A DNA stretch of 64,000 nt from the NCBI RefSeq assembly GCF_000613945.1, contig NZ_BAJY01000003.1, forward strand, positions 1 through 64,000, given 5' to 3'. Source of the DNA: Prevotella falsenii DSM 22864 = JCM 15124 (lineage in GTDB: Bacteria > Bacteroidota > Bacteroidia > Bacteroidales > Bacteroidaceae). Each line of letters begins with the position of its first letter. Positions within the stretch are counted from its first letter, which is position 1. Shown here in pieces: positions 33,610-43,797 of this stretch. Below the pieces are notes generated by a model. It saw only the letters and a list, made by a program, of their open reading frames with translations. It did no database searches and had not been told where the DNA came from. The position numbers and the translations under genes were made by a program.

Positions 33610-34473
33610 TTATTCTCCCAAGTATCCTTTTAACGAATCGTTTTTTACGTTGTGGCGCAGGCGTTTTATGGCTTTTTCCTTGAGTTGTCTGACGCGTTCG
33701 CGTGTCAGTCCTGTCTGTTCGCCTATTTCTTCGAGCGACATTTCTCGCTGATTGATGCCAAAATATCCTCTTAAGATGATTTGTTCGCGTTCTGAAAGTG
33801 TTACCAATGCTCGCTCAATCTCTTTCTTCAGTCCCTCTTCCAGCAGCTGTTCGTCGGCAGAAGGGGAGTTCTTGTTGGGCAAAACGTCGAGTAAACTGCC
33901 GTCATCACTACTTGAAATAGGTGCGTCCATCGATACTTTCTTTGTAATCATAGACATTACTTCCGCTATTTTGTCTTTCGGTAAGTCTACTTCTTCCATT
34001 ATCTCGTCGATGCCGGGCAGGCGTTGGTGTTCTTGTTCGAACTGATGGATAACCTTGCGCACCTTGTTTATCGAGCCCATTTGGTTCATTGGCACACGCA
34101 CGAGCCTGCTTTGTTCCGAAATGGCTTGCATTATGCTTTGTCTAATCCACCATACAGCATACGAAATAAACTTAAATCCCCGTGTTTCGTCGTATTTCTT
34201 AGCTGCTTTTATCAGTCCCAAATTGCCTTCGTTGATAAGGTCCGGGAGCGATAAACCTTGATTTTGATATTGTTTTGCCACAGAGACGACAAATCGCAGA
34301 TTGGCTTTGGTAAGCCTTTCGAGGGCTTTTGCATCGCCTTGCTTTATCTTTTGCGCTAACTCAATCTCTTCATCTAAGCTTACGAGGTCTTCGCGGCTTA
34401 TGTCTTGAAGGTATTTTTCGAGTGCTGTGCTTTCTCGATTTGTAATCGACTGGGTGATTTTCAGTTGTCTCAT
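33610..34473 (-). CDS. rpoD: Primary sigma factor (SigA/RpoD, Bacteroidetes type)
   Basis: A 287-residue sigma-70 factor without region 1.1. Region 1.2 (STALEKYLQDISREDLVSLDEE), region 2 (LRFVVSVAKQYQNQGL, DLINEGNLGLIKAAKKYDETRGFKFISYAVWWIRQSI), region 3 (DAPISSSDDGSLLDVLPN) and region 4 (GLTRERVRQLKEKAIKRLRH) are complete. This is the sigma factor that reads the -33/-7 promoters seen across the window. It heads a minus-strand run that continues through the kinase-like, peptidase and PqqD-like genes. Confidence 0.93.
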   Translation of the reverse strand: MRQLKITQSITNRESTALEKYLQDISREDLVSLDEEIELAQKIKQGDAKALERLTKANLRFVVSVAKQYQNQGLSLPDLINEGNLGLIKAAKKYDETRGFKFISYAVWWIRQSIMQAISEQSRLVRVPMNQMGSINKVRKVIHQFEQEHQRLPGIDEIMEEVDLPKDKIAEVMSMITKKVSMDAPISSSDDGSLLDVLPNKNSPSADEQLLEEGLKKEIERALVTLSEREQIILRGYFGINQREMSLEEIGEQTGLTRERVRQLKEKAIKRLRHNVKNDSLKGYLGE

Positions 34474-34501
34474 CTGTATCGTGGATTGATATTAAGTTGG
34501 A

Positions 34502-34532
34502 CAAATGTACACAAAAACAGTGAGTTGAGCAA
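34502..34532 (-). promoter_or_regulatory. Promoter of rpoD and the downstream run
   Basis: On the minus strand a -33 TTG (34530-34532) and a -7 TACATTTG (34502-34509) are 20 bp apart, ending 28 bp before the start codon. Confidence 0.65.
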
Positions 34533-34643
34533 GGAAATACAGAATAATGTTTGTTTTTTTACGCCTTTTTAGAAGAGTTTTGCCGGCTGTTCCGCTATTT
34601 GCGAAGAAAGTATCGGGCGTTCAGATGTCCTGTTCCTTTTTGT

Positions 34644-35142
34644 TTATCTACGTTTTACAATTCGTATTCCCACATCGCTAATACCCTGAAGCAGTTCCTT
34701 GCTCATGATGTGGCGCACGGAAATGCGAAGCGAATCGTTGCGTTGTAACGGAAATATGGCAATGCGTTGTTGTATCTCGCTTGTTGTTATTCCGCGCTTT
34801 CCTGCCAATCTTCCGTCATCGTTTATAATGTTGCAAGTTACGGGTGTCTTGGTAGTTGCGGCTTGTTTGCTTCTTTCCCTTGCGGTGTATTACGCTACGT
34901 TCCACGATGAACGTGATTTTCTTGTACGGATAACTTTGCGATGCCCTTACGCCTAAGTCCATGCTGTACATTCCTTCCCATTGTCGCGGAATGTAGAAGA
35001 CAGCCGTATCGTTGCGCTCCCACCCATCGATTGGCAAGGCTTTATAGCTGTCGTAGGTGCGGGCATCTTTGCATGCAATCGCTGTTATGGCAACGATTGC
35101 AAGTGCTATGATGTGCGAAAAGGAATGTCCTTTCCTATTCAT
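34644..35142 (-). pseudogene. gldH: Gliding motility lipoprotein GldH, frameshifted
   Basis: The first frame (35142-34816, 108 residues) gives signal peptide, lipobox ITAIAC and the GldH body ALPIDGWERNDTAVFYIP, then SYPYKKITFIVERSV. After that it ends in unrelated residues. The +1 frame carries on with TTKTPVTCNIINDDGRLAG, FPLQRNDSLRISVRH and LLQGISDVGIRIVK, which is the normal GldH ending, to a TAA at 34644. One extra base (or two missing) near 34880-34905 breaks the gene; removing one gives 165 residues, the usual length. GldH is an envelope lipoprotein linked to gliding and the T9SS. It overlaps ricT by 8 bp. A read error is possible. Confidence 0.82.
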
Positions 35143-36409
35143 TATCGTTGTTGTTTGGTGTTCTCGGCTGCCGGTTGCCTTGCTGCGTCGGTCGCCTGTT
35201 GGGCTTTCCGTTTCGGCGTTGGTGCGGTTGTCCGTTCTGTTCCTGCGGGTTTGCCCTTTGCTGACCGTGCTCTTGGCTTCGTGGCTGACCGTTCTTTTTG
35301 TTGTTTCGTCGATTGTTCTTTCTGCCTGTCTTGTCTTTGTCGAATCGGCTGAGGTCGGCTTCTGCCAACAAGTCGATAGGCTTTTTCGCCGGTTTGGCTT
35401 GTCCGTTGTTCAGCAGCGAAAGCGGTTTTTCGCCCTGACGGTTCATTTCTATGATTTCTTTTGCGCGTTCAGCAGAAATCGTTTCAAGATTTACGGCTAA
35501 GTTCTTATCGGTAGAATACGTGCAGAGACCGTTCAAAATGTCTGTTTTAAACAAGAAGTACTCGGCGTCCATCGTATGCAAATGAATTTCTTTTCCGGGC
35601 AGTTTCCGGCTTGCTTCCATATATTCGTCTACCTCGTAGTTTAGGCAGCACTTCAGTTTGGCGCACATACCTGCCAGTTTCGTTGGGTTCAACGAAATGT
35701 CCTGACAGCGTGCTGCATTTGTCGAAACACTCGAAAAGTTTTTCATCCACGTAGCACAGCAAAGCTCTCTGCCGCACGGACCTGTTCCGCCAATGCGTCC
35801 CGCCTCTTGCCGGGCACCTATCTGCTTCATCTCGATGCGCACGTGGAAGGCTGCAGCAAGGTCTTTTATGAGCTGTCGGAAGTCTACACGCTCATCGGCA
35901 ATATAGTAGAATATGGCTTTGTTGCCGTCGCCCTGATATTCCACATCGCCAATCTTCATTTGCAGGTTCAACGCTTTTGCTATCTGCCTGCTCTCTATCA
36001 TCGTGTTGTGTTCCCTTGCTTTGGCTTCCCTGTACTTCTCCATGTCCACCTCTCTTGCAATTCTGTACACGCGCTTAATATCATCAGGCGACTTCATACA
36101 GTTGGCTTTTTTTAGTTGTAGCTTCACCAATCTGCCCGTAAGTGTAACTACGCCAATGTCGTGCCCGGGGTTTGCCTCCACTGCAACAATGTCTCCCTTG
36201 TGCAAATCAAGGTTGTTCACGTTGTGATAATATCCCTTGCGTGTGTTTTTGAATTGCACTTCCACGAGGTCGGTTGTATCTGTATTGCCCGGAACATCTT
36301 CCAACCAGTCGTAAGTATTCAGCTGTTTGTCGGAGCGTCCGCACGCTTGATGGCACAGACCGCGGTCGCAGCCTGTCCACATCTTGAATTTCATATCTTT
36401 ATAATCCAT
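35135..36409 (-). CDS. ricT: PSP1 domain protein RicT (YaaT)
   Basis: A 424-residue protein with a PSP1 domain. Cys-rich stretches CDRGLCHQACG, GPCGRELCCATW and AGMCAKLKCCLNYE are the conserved metal-cluster-binding Cys of RicT. The last 90 residues are a low-complexity tail rich in Asn, Gln, Arg and Pro, as is common in Bacteroidetes homologues and probably RNA-binding. In Bacillus RicT works with RicA and RicF in RNA maturation by RNase Y. Genome order holB-ricT-gldH is typical for the phylum. Confidence 0.87.
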   Translation of the reverse strand: MDYKDMKFKMWTGCDRGLCHQACGRSDKQLNTYDWLEDVPGNTDTTDLVEVQFKNTRKGYYHNVNNLDLHKGDIVAVEANPGHDIGVVTLTGRLVKLQLKKANCMKSPDDIKRVYRIAREVDMEKYREAKAREHNTMIESRQIAKALNLQMKIGDVEYQGDGNKAIFYYIADERVDFRQLIKDLAAAFHVRIEMKQIGARQEAGRIGGTGPCGRELCCATWMKNFSSVSTNAARCQDISLNPTKLAGMCAKLKCCLNYEVDEYMEASRKLPGKEIHLHTMDAEYFLFKTDILNGLCTYSTDKNLAVNLETISAERAKEIIEMNRQGEKPLSLLNNGQAKPAKKPIDLLAEADLSRFDKDKTGRKNNRRNNKKNGQPRSQEHGQQRANPQEQNGQPHQRRNGKPNRRPTQQGNRQPRTPNNNDNE

Positions 36410-36494
36410 TGTTTAACTTTGAGACCTTGCTTTTCGGAACGCTTTTTTCTATTGTTTCCGCAAGGGTATATATATAGTTTGAAATGTGCAAATA

Positions 36495-37616
36495 TTACTT
36501 TCTTAGAAGCAGAACTATCATCTTCAACGCCATATCGTAGAATACAATTTTGCCATTGGCATTTTGCCCGATGTCTCTGTGGCATTTTCCAAACAGTTCG
36601 TTTATTTCTATAATGTTCTTTTCGTTTATGAAGCGTGCGAAGTTCTTGGCAAACTCCTCCTCTTCCAACGACATATACACAAGTTCGGGATTGCGGAAGT
36701 TGAACATAAAGTTTTCTCTTACCTGCTGTTGGAAGTAAACCAGCATACGCCTTTCTTTCTCTCTGCCAAATGCTGCCGCTGCTTCGCTCCAGCGTTTCAA
36801 TGCCTTTATATCCCGCATATAGCACGAACGCATAAGTTGCTGAAACAGTGCGAGAAATTCTTTCGACTCATTGTCGCTGCTCAGTTCTTCTATCGCATTC
36901 AGCCAGCTGCCCCTTGCCCTTCTTGCTATGCGGTGAGCTATGTCGGCGTCCAAACCGCGTTGTGCAATCAATGCTTTCTCTATATCGGTGTCGTCTATGC
37001 GCTTTACATCAATGCGCTGTGTGCGGCTGACAATCGTTTCCAGCAGTTTTTCCGGCTCTTCGCTCACCATTAGGAACACCGTTCCTTCGGTTGGCTCTTC
37101 CAAGAGTTTCAAAATCTTGTTTGCCGACGTCTGGTTCATTCGTTCGGGCAGCCATATTATGGAAACTTTATAGCCTCCCTGACTCGATTGCAGGGCAAGT
37201 TTTCTTGAAATGTTATCGCTTTCCGCACCTGTAATAATGGCTTGTTGGGTTGTTGCCCCCATTTCGTTCATCCATTCGCGAATGTTGAAATAGGCTCCTT
37301 CCATTATCATTTTATGCCATTCTTTCGCAAAATCGCTGCTTGTAGGCTGGTATTCCGAACTCGTGTTCGGTAGCTTTATGGTAGGGTAGGTGAAGTGTAA
37401 GTCGGGGTGTTCCCATTTCTTCAGCATAGCCTTTGTGTTTTCGGGCGATGCCGATGAAGTTTCGAGCAGGTAGCTTGCAAATGCCATTGCCAGAGCCATC
37501 TTGCCCGAACCGTAAGGACCGCAAAAGAGCAAGGCATGCGGAACGTGCTTGTCCGCTGCCATTTTCAGCAGTCGTTGCTTTGTCTCTTCTTGTCCTATAA
37601 CCTCCGAAAAGTCCAT
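36495..37616 (-). CDS. holB: DNA polymerase III subunit delta'
   Basis: A 373-residue clamp-loader AAA+ protein. VIGQEETKQRLLKMA opens the domain, and FCGPYGSGKMALAMAFA (about 32-48) is a Walker A-like loop. IIWLPERMNQTSANKILKLLEEP (about 154-176) is the conserved region with the sensor, and LMVSEEPEKLLETIVSRTQRI completes it. It is part of the complex that loads the beta clamp. The P-loop (GPYGSGKM) has Met where ATPases have Thr/Ser; HolB does not need ATP hydrolysis. It lies 85 bp before ricT. Confidence 0.88.
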   Translation of the reverse strand: MDFSEVIGQEETKQRLLKMAADKHVPHALLFCGPYGSGKMALAMAFASYLLETSSASPENTKAMLKKWEHPDLHFTYPTIKLPNTSSEYQPTSSDFAKEWHKMIMEGAYFNIREWMNEMGATTQQAIITGAESDNISRKLALQSSQGGYKVSIIWLPERMNQTSANKILKLLEEPTEGTVFLMVSEEPEKLLETIVSRTQRIDVKRIDDTDIEKALIAQRGLDADIAHRIARRARGSWLNAIEELSSDNESKEFLALFQQLMRSCYMRDIKALKRWSEAAAAFGREKERRMLVYFQQQVRENFMFNFRNPELVYMSLEEEEFAKNFARFINEKNIIEINELFGKCHRDIGQNANGKIVFYDMALKMIVLLLRK

Positions 37617-37690
37617 TTCTTCCTCTTGTTGCTTAAATCTTTGAAAGTCTTCTGATATTTCTCGTTCTTCCTACGAAAGCCTTTAGACCG

Positions 37691-37698
37691 CAAAGTTA
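37691..37698 (-). promoter_or_regulatory. -7 promoter box of holB
   Basis: Plus-strand CAAAGTTA reads TAACTTTG on the minus strand, about 75 bp before the holB start. Confidence 0.4.
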
Positions 37699-37774
37699 AT
37701 AAATAAAAACGAATAATATGCCGAAAAACAGAACTATTCGGCGAATGTTTCTGTTCCGGCATAGTTGCTGTACG

Positions 37775-37822
37775 AAAAAGCGAGTATGCCAAAACAGACT
37801 TTCGGCATACTCGCTTTTTGTT
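37775..37822. terminator. Hairpin terminator between M16 protease and holB
   Basis: AAAAAGCGAGTATGCC (37775-37790) pairs with GGCATACTCGCTTTTT (37804-37819), with T-tracts on both strands. In the 37617-38153 gap it is joined only by the palindrome array and the holB promoter. Confidence 0.85.
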
Positions 37823-37979
37823 TTCAATATGTTGGTTCAATATACGCTTTCCTGCTATTTTCTTCTTGCCGATGCTAAGAATTTGTATTGTTTTTGCCGT
37901 GTAGGAACGCGATGAATTGCGCACTTACAGCTTGCCTAAACTAAGAGTTTCTCCTGTTTTTGCATCACCTCGGCAAATT

Positions 37980-38062
37980 ACTTACACGTAAATAATTCTT
38001 TTTCTACGTGTAAGTAAATATTTATTTACACGTAAATAAATATTTCTTTACGTGTAAATAAA
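37980..38062. repeat. Four-unit palindrome array, core ACACGT/ACGTGT, 22-bp period (second locus)
   Basis: Cores start at 37984, 38006, 38028 and 38050, exactly 22 bp apart, alternating ACACGT and ACGTGT, with AATAAATATTT spacers. It is the same array type as at 22253-22333, 15.7 kb away. Confidence 0.9.
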
Positions 38063-38153
38063 TTGAAAGAGTAACGTTTTTGCAGCGTAAATCGCTGTAA
38101 ACGAAAATAATAGGGCTGCTTTTCAAGAAATTGAAAAATAGCCCCATTCGGTC

Positions 38154-40963
38154 TTATTCCGGCATCATTGTTATTTCGATGCGGCGGTTCGATTTCAGCA
38201 TATCTTTTGCAATCTGCCGTATATCTTGTGCAGTAAGTCCGTTCAGAAGGTCTTCGTACCCTGTGTGGAAGTCTACGCCGTGTCGCAGATAGTTGTAAAT
38301 AACATAGTCCCAATAATTGTTTGTGATGGCATTCTGTTGGTATGCTTTCAGCAAATACGTCTTTACTTTCGCCATACTCTCTGCCAACGGCCCGTTGTTG
38401 GCAATGTTCTCTATCTGTCTGTAAACGATGGGCATCAGCATTTCGTACTTTGCAGGGTCGGTGCGGAAGCCTATCTTTATTAAAGTAGTAGCTTTGAGCT
38501 CCTGTCGAGCCGGCTTTGTACGCTTACGCCATACGTTCCGCCTTTCTCTTCGCGTATGGAATCGGTGTAGGCAATTGTCAGTACACGTTTGAAAACATCG
38601 AGTGCGAGGTCTGCTTTTGCCGTATAAGGTTCGTCGAAAGTATAGAAAACGCTCACTAAGGTAGAAGGTGTGTTCATCTTCTTCCTGAAAGTATGCGTTT
38701 CGTTTACGTTGCGCACTGCGGGGTAAGTGTCCTTCACAGTGTCGCGTTTCCCCTTTGCCGGCAGCGTTGCAACATACCGGCAGAGCAGCGGTCGCAGCTT
38801 TTCCATGTCGATATTGCCTACCAAAACCATTTTAAAACCTGACGCATCGCTGAAGCGTTCGTTGTATATTTGCCAAATGCGGTTGTACGACACACGGTCT
38901 ATATTGCTTGTTGTAATGTTTTGCAGGCGTGGGTGGTTGCCGTAAAGGATAGCCGAAACCGAATCGTTGTAAGCCACTTGCGGGTTGGCTTCGCGGTTTT
39001 TAAGAAACGAACGCATGGTGGCAATGCTGCCTTTGAACTTTTCTGCATCTTTGCGCGGTGCGGTAAAGTAAAGGTAAGTCAGCTCCAACAGTGTCTGCAA
39101 GTCCTTTACCGATGAACTGCCGTTGATGGCTTGCGTTTCGTAGCCGATACTCGGACTCACGCGAACCGATTTTCCGCTGAGTATTCGGCTGAGTTGAATG
39201 TTGTCGAACTTGCCCACTCCTGCATCGGTTATGGCACTTGTAAGCATGTGGAAGTTCAGTGCATCGGCATCAGGATAGAGCGATGTGCCGCCTTCGCCGA
39301 AGAAACGCATACTGATTTGGTCTTTTGCATACTCCGTAGGTTTCACATAGACCTCCACGCCGTTGCTTAATACAAGTTTTTTCACGCCGAATTTGCCCCA
39401 ATTCTGCTCGCTCTTTATCTTGCCTTTCTTCGGCAGTTTGTCTATGAGTTCTTTTCCCGCAGACGCCTCTTTGTAAGGTTCGTACTTCTTGGCTTGCGCG
39501 TCGAGCACATATTTCTCGAAGGTTTGCGCATCGGCAATGGGGAAGTCGGGTTTGTCGGGAGCATATACCGTAAGCACTTGGTTCTTGTTTGAAACAAGTT
39601 CGGCAACTTCCTTGTTCACGTCGGTCAGTGCAACTTCTTTATCGAACTGCTGCATCAGCTTGTAATCGTATTCGGCTGTGGTAATCGGTTCGCTTGCCAA
39701 GAAGTTTTGCAGTGCTGCTCTTACAAAGTAGCGGTTGCGACGGTCGTTGCGCTCGGTGTATCTGCGTTCGGCAGCTTTCAGTAGTCCTGCTTTTGCACGC
39801 TGCAATTCGCTTACCGTGAAACCGTGTTGTCGGGCACGTTCTATTTCGGCAATGGCAGCTTGGAACGAACCCTTCACGTTCTCTTGCAAGCAACCGAACG
39901 AAAGCGAAAAGGCATCTTTTGTCTTTGAAATAAGGAATTGTCCTGCACCCACCGATGCACTGTGGAAAGGTGGCGTAGCTTGCCTCTTGATGTCGGCAAG
40001 GCGACTGTTTATCATAAAGGTAACAAGTTCTGTTACATAACTCTTACGAGCAGTTGCCACAAGGTTCTTTTCGCTGTCGGGAGTGGCATCTTGTTTCATG
40101 TAGAGATTTACGAGCATGATGGGCTGCTCTGTATCTTTGTCGATGGCAACTATCATTTTATCGTTGTCGGCAACGGGATAATAAACTCTTTCGGCAGGGG
40201 TTGTAGGCTTGGGAACATCAGCAAATGTACGGCGAATTTTCCGTTCCATCTTGTCCACATCGATGTCGCCCACCACAATAATGGCTTGCAAGTCGGGGCG
40301 ATACCATTTCTGATAGTAGTCGCGCAAGTCTTTATAAGGGAAGTTGTCTACAATATCCATCGAGCCGATAGGCAGGCAATCTTCGTATTTTGTGCCTTTA
40401 TAAACCACAGGAAGCACACGTTCCATCATGCGTTGTACAGCCATTCCGGCACGGCGCGTGCGCCATTCCTCGTGGATAACCCCGCGTTCTTTGTCTATTT
40501 CATCGTCGTTGAGCAACAGGAAGTGGCTCCAATCGTGCAGAATAAGCAAAGTAGAATCTACAATTCCTTCGCGTTTTACAGGCACGGCAGATACGTTGTA
40601 GACCGTTTGTTCTACGCTGGTGTAGGCATTCAGGTTTGTTCCGAACTTTACACCGATGCTTTCGCACCACGGCACAACGCCCAATGAGCTGCCTTTTCCT
40701 TGAAAGTTCTTTGTACCGTTGAACGCCATGTGCTCCAAGAAATGTGCCAAACCACGTTGGCGAGGCTCTTCAAGAATAGACCCAACACGCTGTGCAATGT
40801 AGAAATCAGCTAAGCCCGGCTCTTTTGAATTGTGTCGAATGTAATAGGTAAGTCCGTTTTCCAACTTACCTGTTCTGTACGATTTGTCCGTCTCTAACGT
40901 CTGTGCCGATAGCGAAAGCGGCAGGAAGAGTGCAACAAGTAGATGCGAAAAAAGTCTGTTCAT
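38154..40963 (-). pseudogene. M16 zinc protease (insulinase family), frameshifted near the end
   Basis: The main frame (40963-38480, 827 residues) has a signal peptide (MNRLFSHLLVALFLPLSLSAQ), the HFLEH zinc motif (74-78) with GVIHEEWR further on, and two M16 halves. It stops right after SRLDRSSK. In another frame the sequence continues ATTLIKIGFRTDPAKYEMLM and then QIENIANNGPLAESM to the normal ending at 38154. One A missing from the run at 38493-38495 (minus strand TCAAAGCT, expected TCAAAAGCT) explains this; repaired length 936. The active-site half is intact, so a truncated enzyme might still act. It lies downstream of a TonB receptor run, past a terminator. Confidence 0.85.
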
Positions 40964-40982
40964 AATGTTTTTATAATAAAAA

Positions 40983-41021
40983 AAAGCTGTTAGAGTGCGC
41001 TTTTTGCGTCTCTAACAGCTT
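40983..41021 (-). terminator. Intrinsic terminator of the TonB receptor operon
   Basis: On the minus strand AAAGCTGTTAGAG pairs with CTCTAACAGCTTT, then eight T. It ends just 20 bp upstream of the M16 start, leaving no room for a promoter, so the protease may depend on read-through. Confidence 0.85.
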
Positions 41022-41029
41022 TAAATACC

Positions 41030-42253
41030 TTACTTAACGGTTGGTGTAGCCTTTGGTGTGAAGTCTTCAGTTGAGTTGTTGGTATCTGCATATTTACCAT
41101 TCACCATCTTGCGTACTACAGCTGTCCCAATACCGCTCTTGTCGTTTTTATTGTCTGAACAATAAGTATAGCCCTTGTCAAGTATAATAGACATTACGCG
41201 CCATTGGTGGTCGTTGTCCTTATAAGAAAGGTTTACGGCATCAATAATCCACGCATTTGGTACGAAATAAGCGTTGGTTGTCATCAATTTACCATTAACT
41301 GCGTAGTATTGGGCATCGTATGCGTTGTTCTTCAGGAAGTCGTCTTTCGTGCCACGAATCTTAGCAATCGCATAGGCATTGTTGCCGTGCATATTGAGAA
41401 TAAAGAAAGATTGAGTATAGCAATACCACTTGTCGAGGTTCTTGACAGATGGGTTGTCCTCGTCCTTTATAGTTACCTTAGACTCATCGTAAAACTCAAA
41501 GTCAGCCTTGCTGAGGTCGTAAGACGAGCCGCTTACTGTTTTATGGTCTTTTGCATTCAGTGCAATTAAAAGACTTTCGCCCGGCTTTACAGGAACGTCT
41601 TTTCCACTTCCGGGTATCATATAAATGGCTTCTGCAGCAAAACCTTCGTCGCGTAAGTCCTTCAGATACTTCTGTGGGTTGTCGTTTCTGAAAGCTGACT
41701 CCATGATAACAATACTGTCGGCATATAAAAGCTCGTTGCTGTTATTGGTAATTTTAAAGTATTGGTCTCTGTTGTAGGGACTACCGCCGTCTCTTGGTGA
41801 ACCACGGAAGAATATTTCAGATATAACAAAACCCTCTTTACCTGTGAAAACATCAAACAAGAGCTTAACGGTGTTGCCTGTTTGGCTTTCGGCAATCTCC
41901 ACATTCTCGTTGGTAGCCTTTACGTTAGCTACGGTTTGTTTGCCGTCGGCTGTAAAGTGGGCTGTTCCAACCGCAAATACAGAGTATGAACCGACGGGTA
42001 TATTCTCTATTTTTGCGGTGTACCCGTTGGCTGTTTTTTCAATCTGCTGTGTTGTATAGGGCTGTGCAGACTTCTTATTGATAAATACAATCTGTGCATC
42101 GGTGAGTGTTCCGTCTTGAATTGTCATTGGCATTTCAAGATTGATAACCACCGAAGAGGTTGCTGTTGGTTGGTCCTTGTCGTCCGAACAAGAAACAAAA
42201 CTAAAACACATTACTAAGAGCAGCAGTGTGCTCATTAAAATTTTCTTTGTCAT
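41030..42253 (-). CDS. DUF4876 family lipoprotein
   Basis: A 407-residue lipoprotein with lipobox FSFVSC. An N-terminal Ig-like sandwich (VVINLEMPMTIQDGTLTDAQIVF and IENIPVGSYSVFAVGTA) precedes the DUF4876 body: FVISEIFFRGSPRDGGSPYNRDQY, then ITNNSNELLYADSIVI and VVRKMVNGKY. Family members sit in Bacteroidetes outer membrane operons beside TonB receptors; no activity is known. Last gene of the run, before a strong terminator. Confidence 0.78.
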   Translation of the reverse strand: MTKKILMSTLLLLVMCFSFVSCSDDKDQPTATSSVVINLEMPMTIQDGTLTDAQIVFINKKSAQPYTTQQIEKTANGYTAKIENIPVGSYSVFAVGTAHFTADGKQTVANVKATNENVEIAESQTGNTVKLLFDVFTGKEGFVISEIFFRGSPRDGGSPYNRDQYFKITNNSNELLYADSIVIMESAFRNDNPQKYLKDLRDEGFAAEAIYMIPGSGKDVPVKPGESLLIALNAKDHKTVSGSSYDLSKADFEFYDESKVTIKDEDNPSVKNLDKWYCYTQSFFILNMHGNNAYAIAKIRGTKDDFLKNNAYDAQYYAVNGKLMTTNAYFVPNAWIIDAVNLSYKDNDHQWRVMSIILDKGYTYCSDNKNDKSGIGTAVVRKMVNGKYADTNNSTEDFTPKATPTVK

Positions 42254-42288
42254 TTTCTTTCTATTTAATGGATTATTGAATAATTTAT

Positions 42289-43797
42289 TTAGAACGTAAG
42301 CCCCATTGTAAGGCTCATCGTTATTTGTTTTTTATGTTCCGTCGTGAAGGTTGTTGCGCCTTGTAGTTCGGCAAACATACCATAACGTGGGTTGTTGATT
42401 TTGTAGTCGGTGCGAAAACGGGCGTTGATATGCCCATGACCGGCACGCTGCTGTATATAGTTGTAATTTACCATCTGCGTAAAGAAGGGTTCCATATCGG
42501 CGTATGGCATGTCAATGGTTGCATTTGCTTTTGCAAAATAAGCTGCCGTCAGTTGGCAATCAATAAGCCATCGTTTACCAATGGGCGACAACAGTTGCGT
42601 AGTAGCTTCGGTGAAGATGTGCGAAAAGTTTATTTTCCTGCTTGGATAAACATACTTTGAGCGGTTGGAAACGTAGCCCAACTTTGCTCCGATGGTCCAT
42701 TGGCTCTTTGAAAGAGCAGTAAACATACCCCCTGCGTATGCCGTAGTGCGGTAATGTTTGTACATTGTGAGGTCTGCCAATACAGGGTAAACACCTGCAA
42801 CGGCATCGCCTGCAACGTGTTCGTCGCCGTGCCGGCAGTCGAAAGCGTAGTGTGCGAATGTTGCCCATTGGTTTCCGGCAGCCTTGTTTCTAAAGCCTGC
42901 AGTTACAGCAACATTGTTGTTGTATAATGTTGTGAGTGGTAACGAGTTGTATTCGTTGCTGATACGTTTGTATCGGCTGCTTTCTAATGTTATGTCGCCA
43001 TAGAAACCACGTTGCGTAAGCGGTTGTGCCGAAAGCAGAAGCGTACTTCCGCTACCCGTATAGTTTACATCGGAAGCAAAGCCGGAAAAGCGTTTGTAGT
43101 GCGTTCCTAATCCCGTCATCACGTATTGGGCTGCTCCGCCCTGTTCGTTGTATAGGTCTACATCGTTCGACTGTTTGTATATATTGCCCGAAAGACTTGC
43201 TCCAAGTTGATAGTTGCCTGTTGTCTGATAGGCTGCACCTACTTTCACTGTAAGGTCGGAAACAATGCCACGCATACGCGGGTCGTAGTTTCTCCATTCT
43301 TGTTCGGCACGGAACAACATCTCGGCACCTACGTTCCATTTGCCAATGGCAGTGGCGTAGCCTCCCGAAAATGTGTATCGCTCGCCCTGTGTATCGCCTC
43401 CTACGGTATCGGCAAGTATGTAAGGGGCAAGCAAATCGTAGTCGGAGGTGGAGTTCCACCGTATGTTGGACGTCTTTTGGGTTGTATATGCCGCTTTCCC
43501 CCATACTGTTGTATGATTGGAAAGGCGAATATAGGCTGTGGTTTTGGCTTCTGCTGCCGAATGTCTGTCGCCTTTTTCAAGCAACAAAGGGGCTGAAGCG
43601 TGTGAATAGCGGGCTGTCAGCATAAGTTCGTTTTGTGTAAACCGAAAGGCAGTACCGTAGATGGCAGGGTTCTGCCACGCTGTTTGATAAGGCAAGTTGG
43701 TAATGCTTGCCCGCTCATAGCGTGCCGAATCTTGCGCAAAGGCGATATGAGCAGATGCTACACCTATTATAATATATAGCAGTCGGAGTCTTTTCAT
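42289..43797 (-). CDS. DUF6850-type outer membrane beta-barrel protein
   Basis: A 502-residue protein with a signal peptide ending AHIAFAQD. The body is alternating aromatic strands through to the C-terminal LQGATTFTTEHKKQITMSLT, ending in Phe, as outer membrane barrels do. N-terminal TNLPYQTAWQNPAIYG fits the DUF6850 family. It starts directly after the small lipoprotein (no gap) and precedes DUF4876 by 35 bp. Confidence 0.75.
   Translation of the reverse strand: MKRLRLLYIIIGVASAHIAFAQDSARYERASITNLPYQTAWQNPAIYGTAFRFTQNELMLTARYSHASAPLLLEKGDRHSAAEAKTTAYIRLSNHTTVWGKAAYTTQKTSNIRWNSTSDYDLLAPYILADTVGGDTQGERYTFSGGYATAIGKWNVGAEMLFRAEQEWRNYDPRMRGIVSDLTVKVGAAYQTTGNYQLGASLSGNIYKQSNDVDLYNEQGGAAQYVMTGLGTHYKRFSGFASDVNYTGSGSTLLLSAQPLTQRGFYGDITLESSRYKRISNEYNSLPLTTLYNNNVAVTAGFRNKAAGNQWATFAHYAFDCRHGDEHVAGDAVAGVYPVLADLTMYKHYRTTAYAGGMFTALSKSQWTIGAKLGYVSNRSKYVYPSRKINFSHIFTEATTQLLSPIGKRWLIDCQLTAAYFAKANATIDMPYADMEPFFTQMVNYNYIQQRAGHGHINARFRTDYKINNPRYGMFAELQGATTFTTEHKKQITMSLTMGLTF

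Noticed and set aside
38154..38441. A separate 95-residue gene downstream of the protease
   Set aside because: Its sequence is the normal C-terminus of the M16 protease; the main frame reaches it with one added A.
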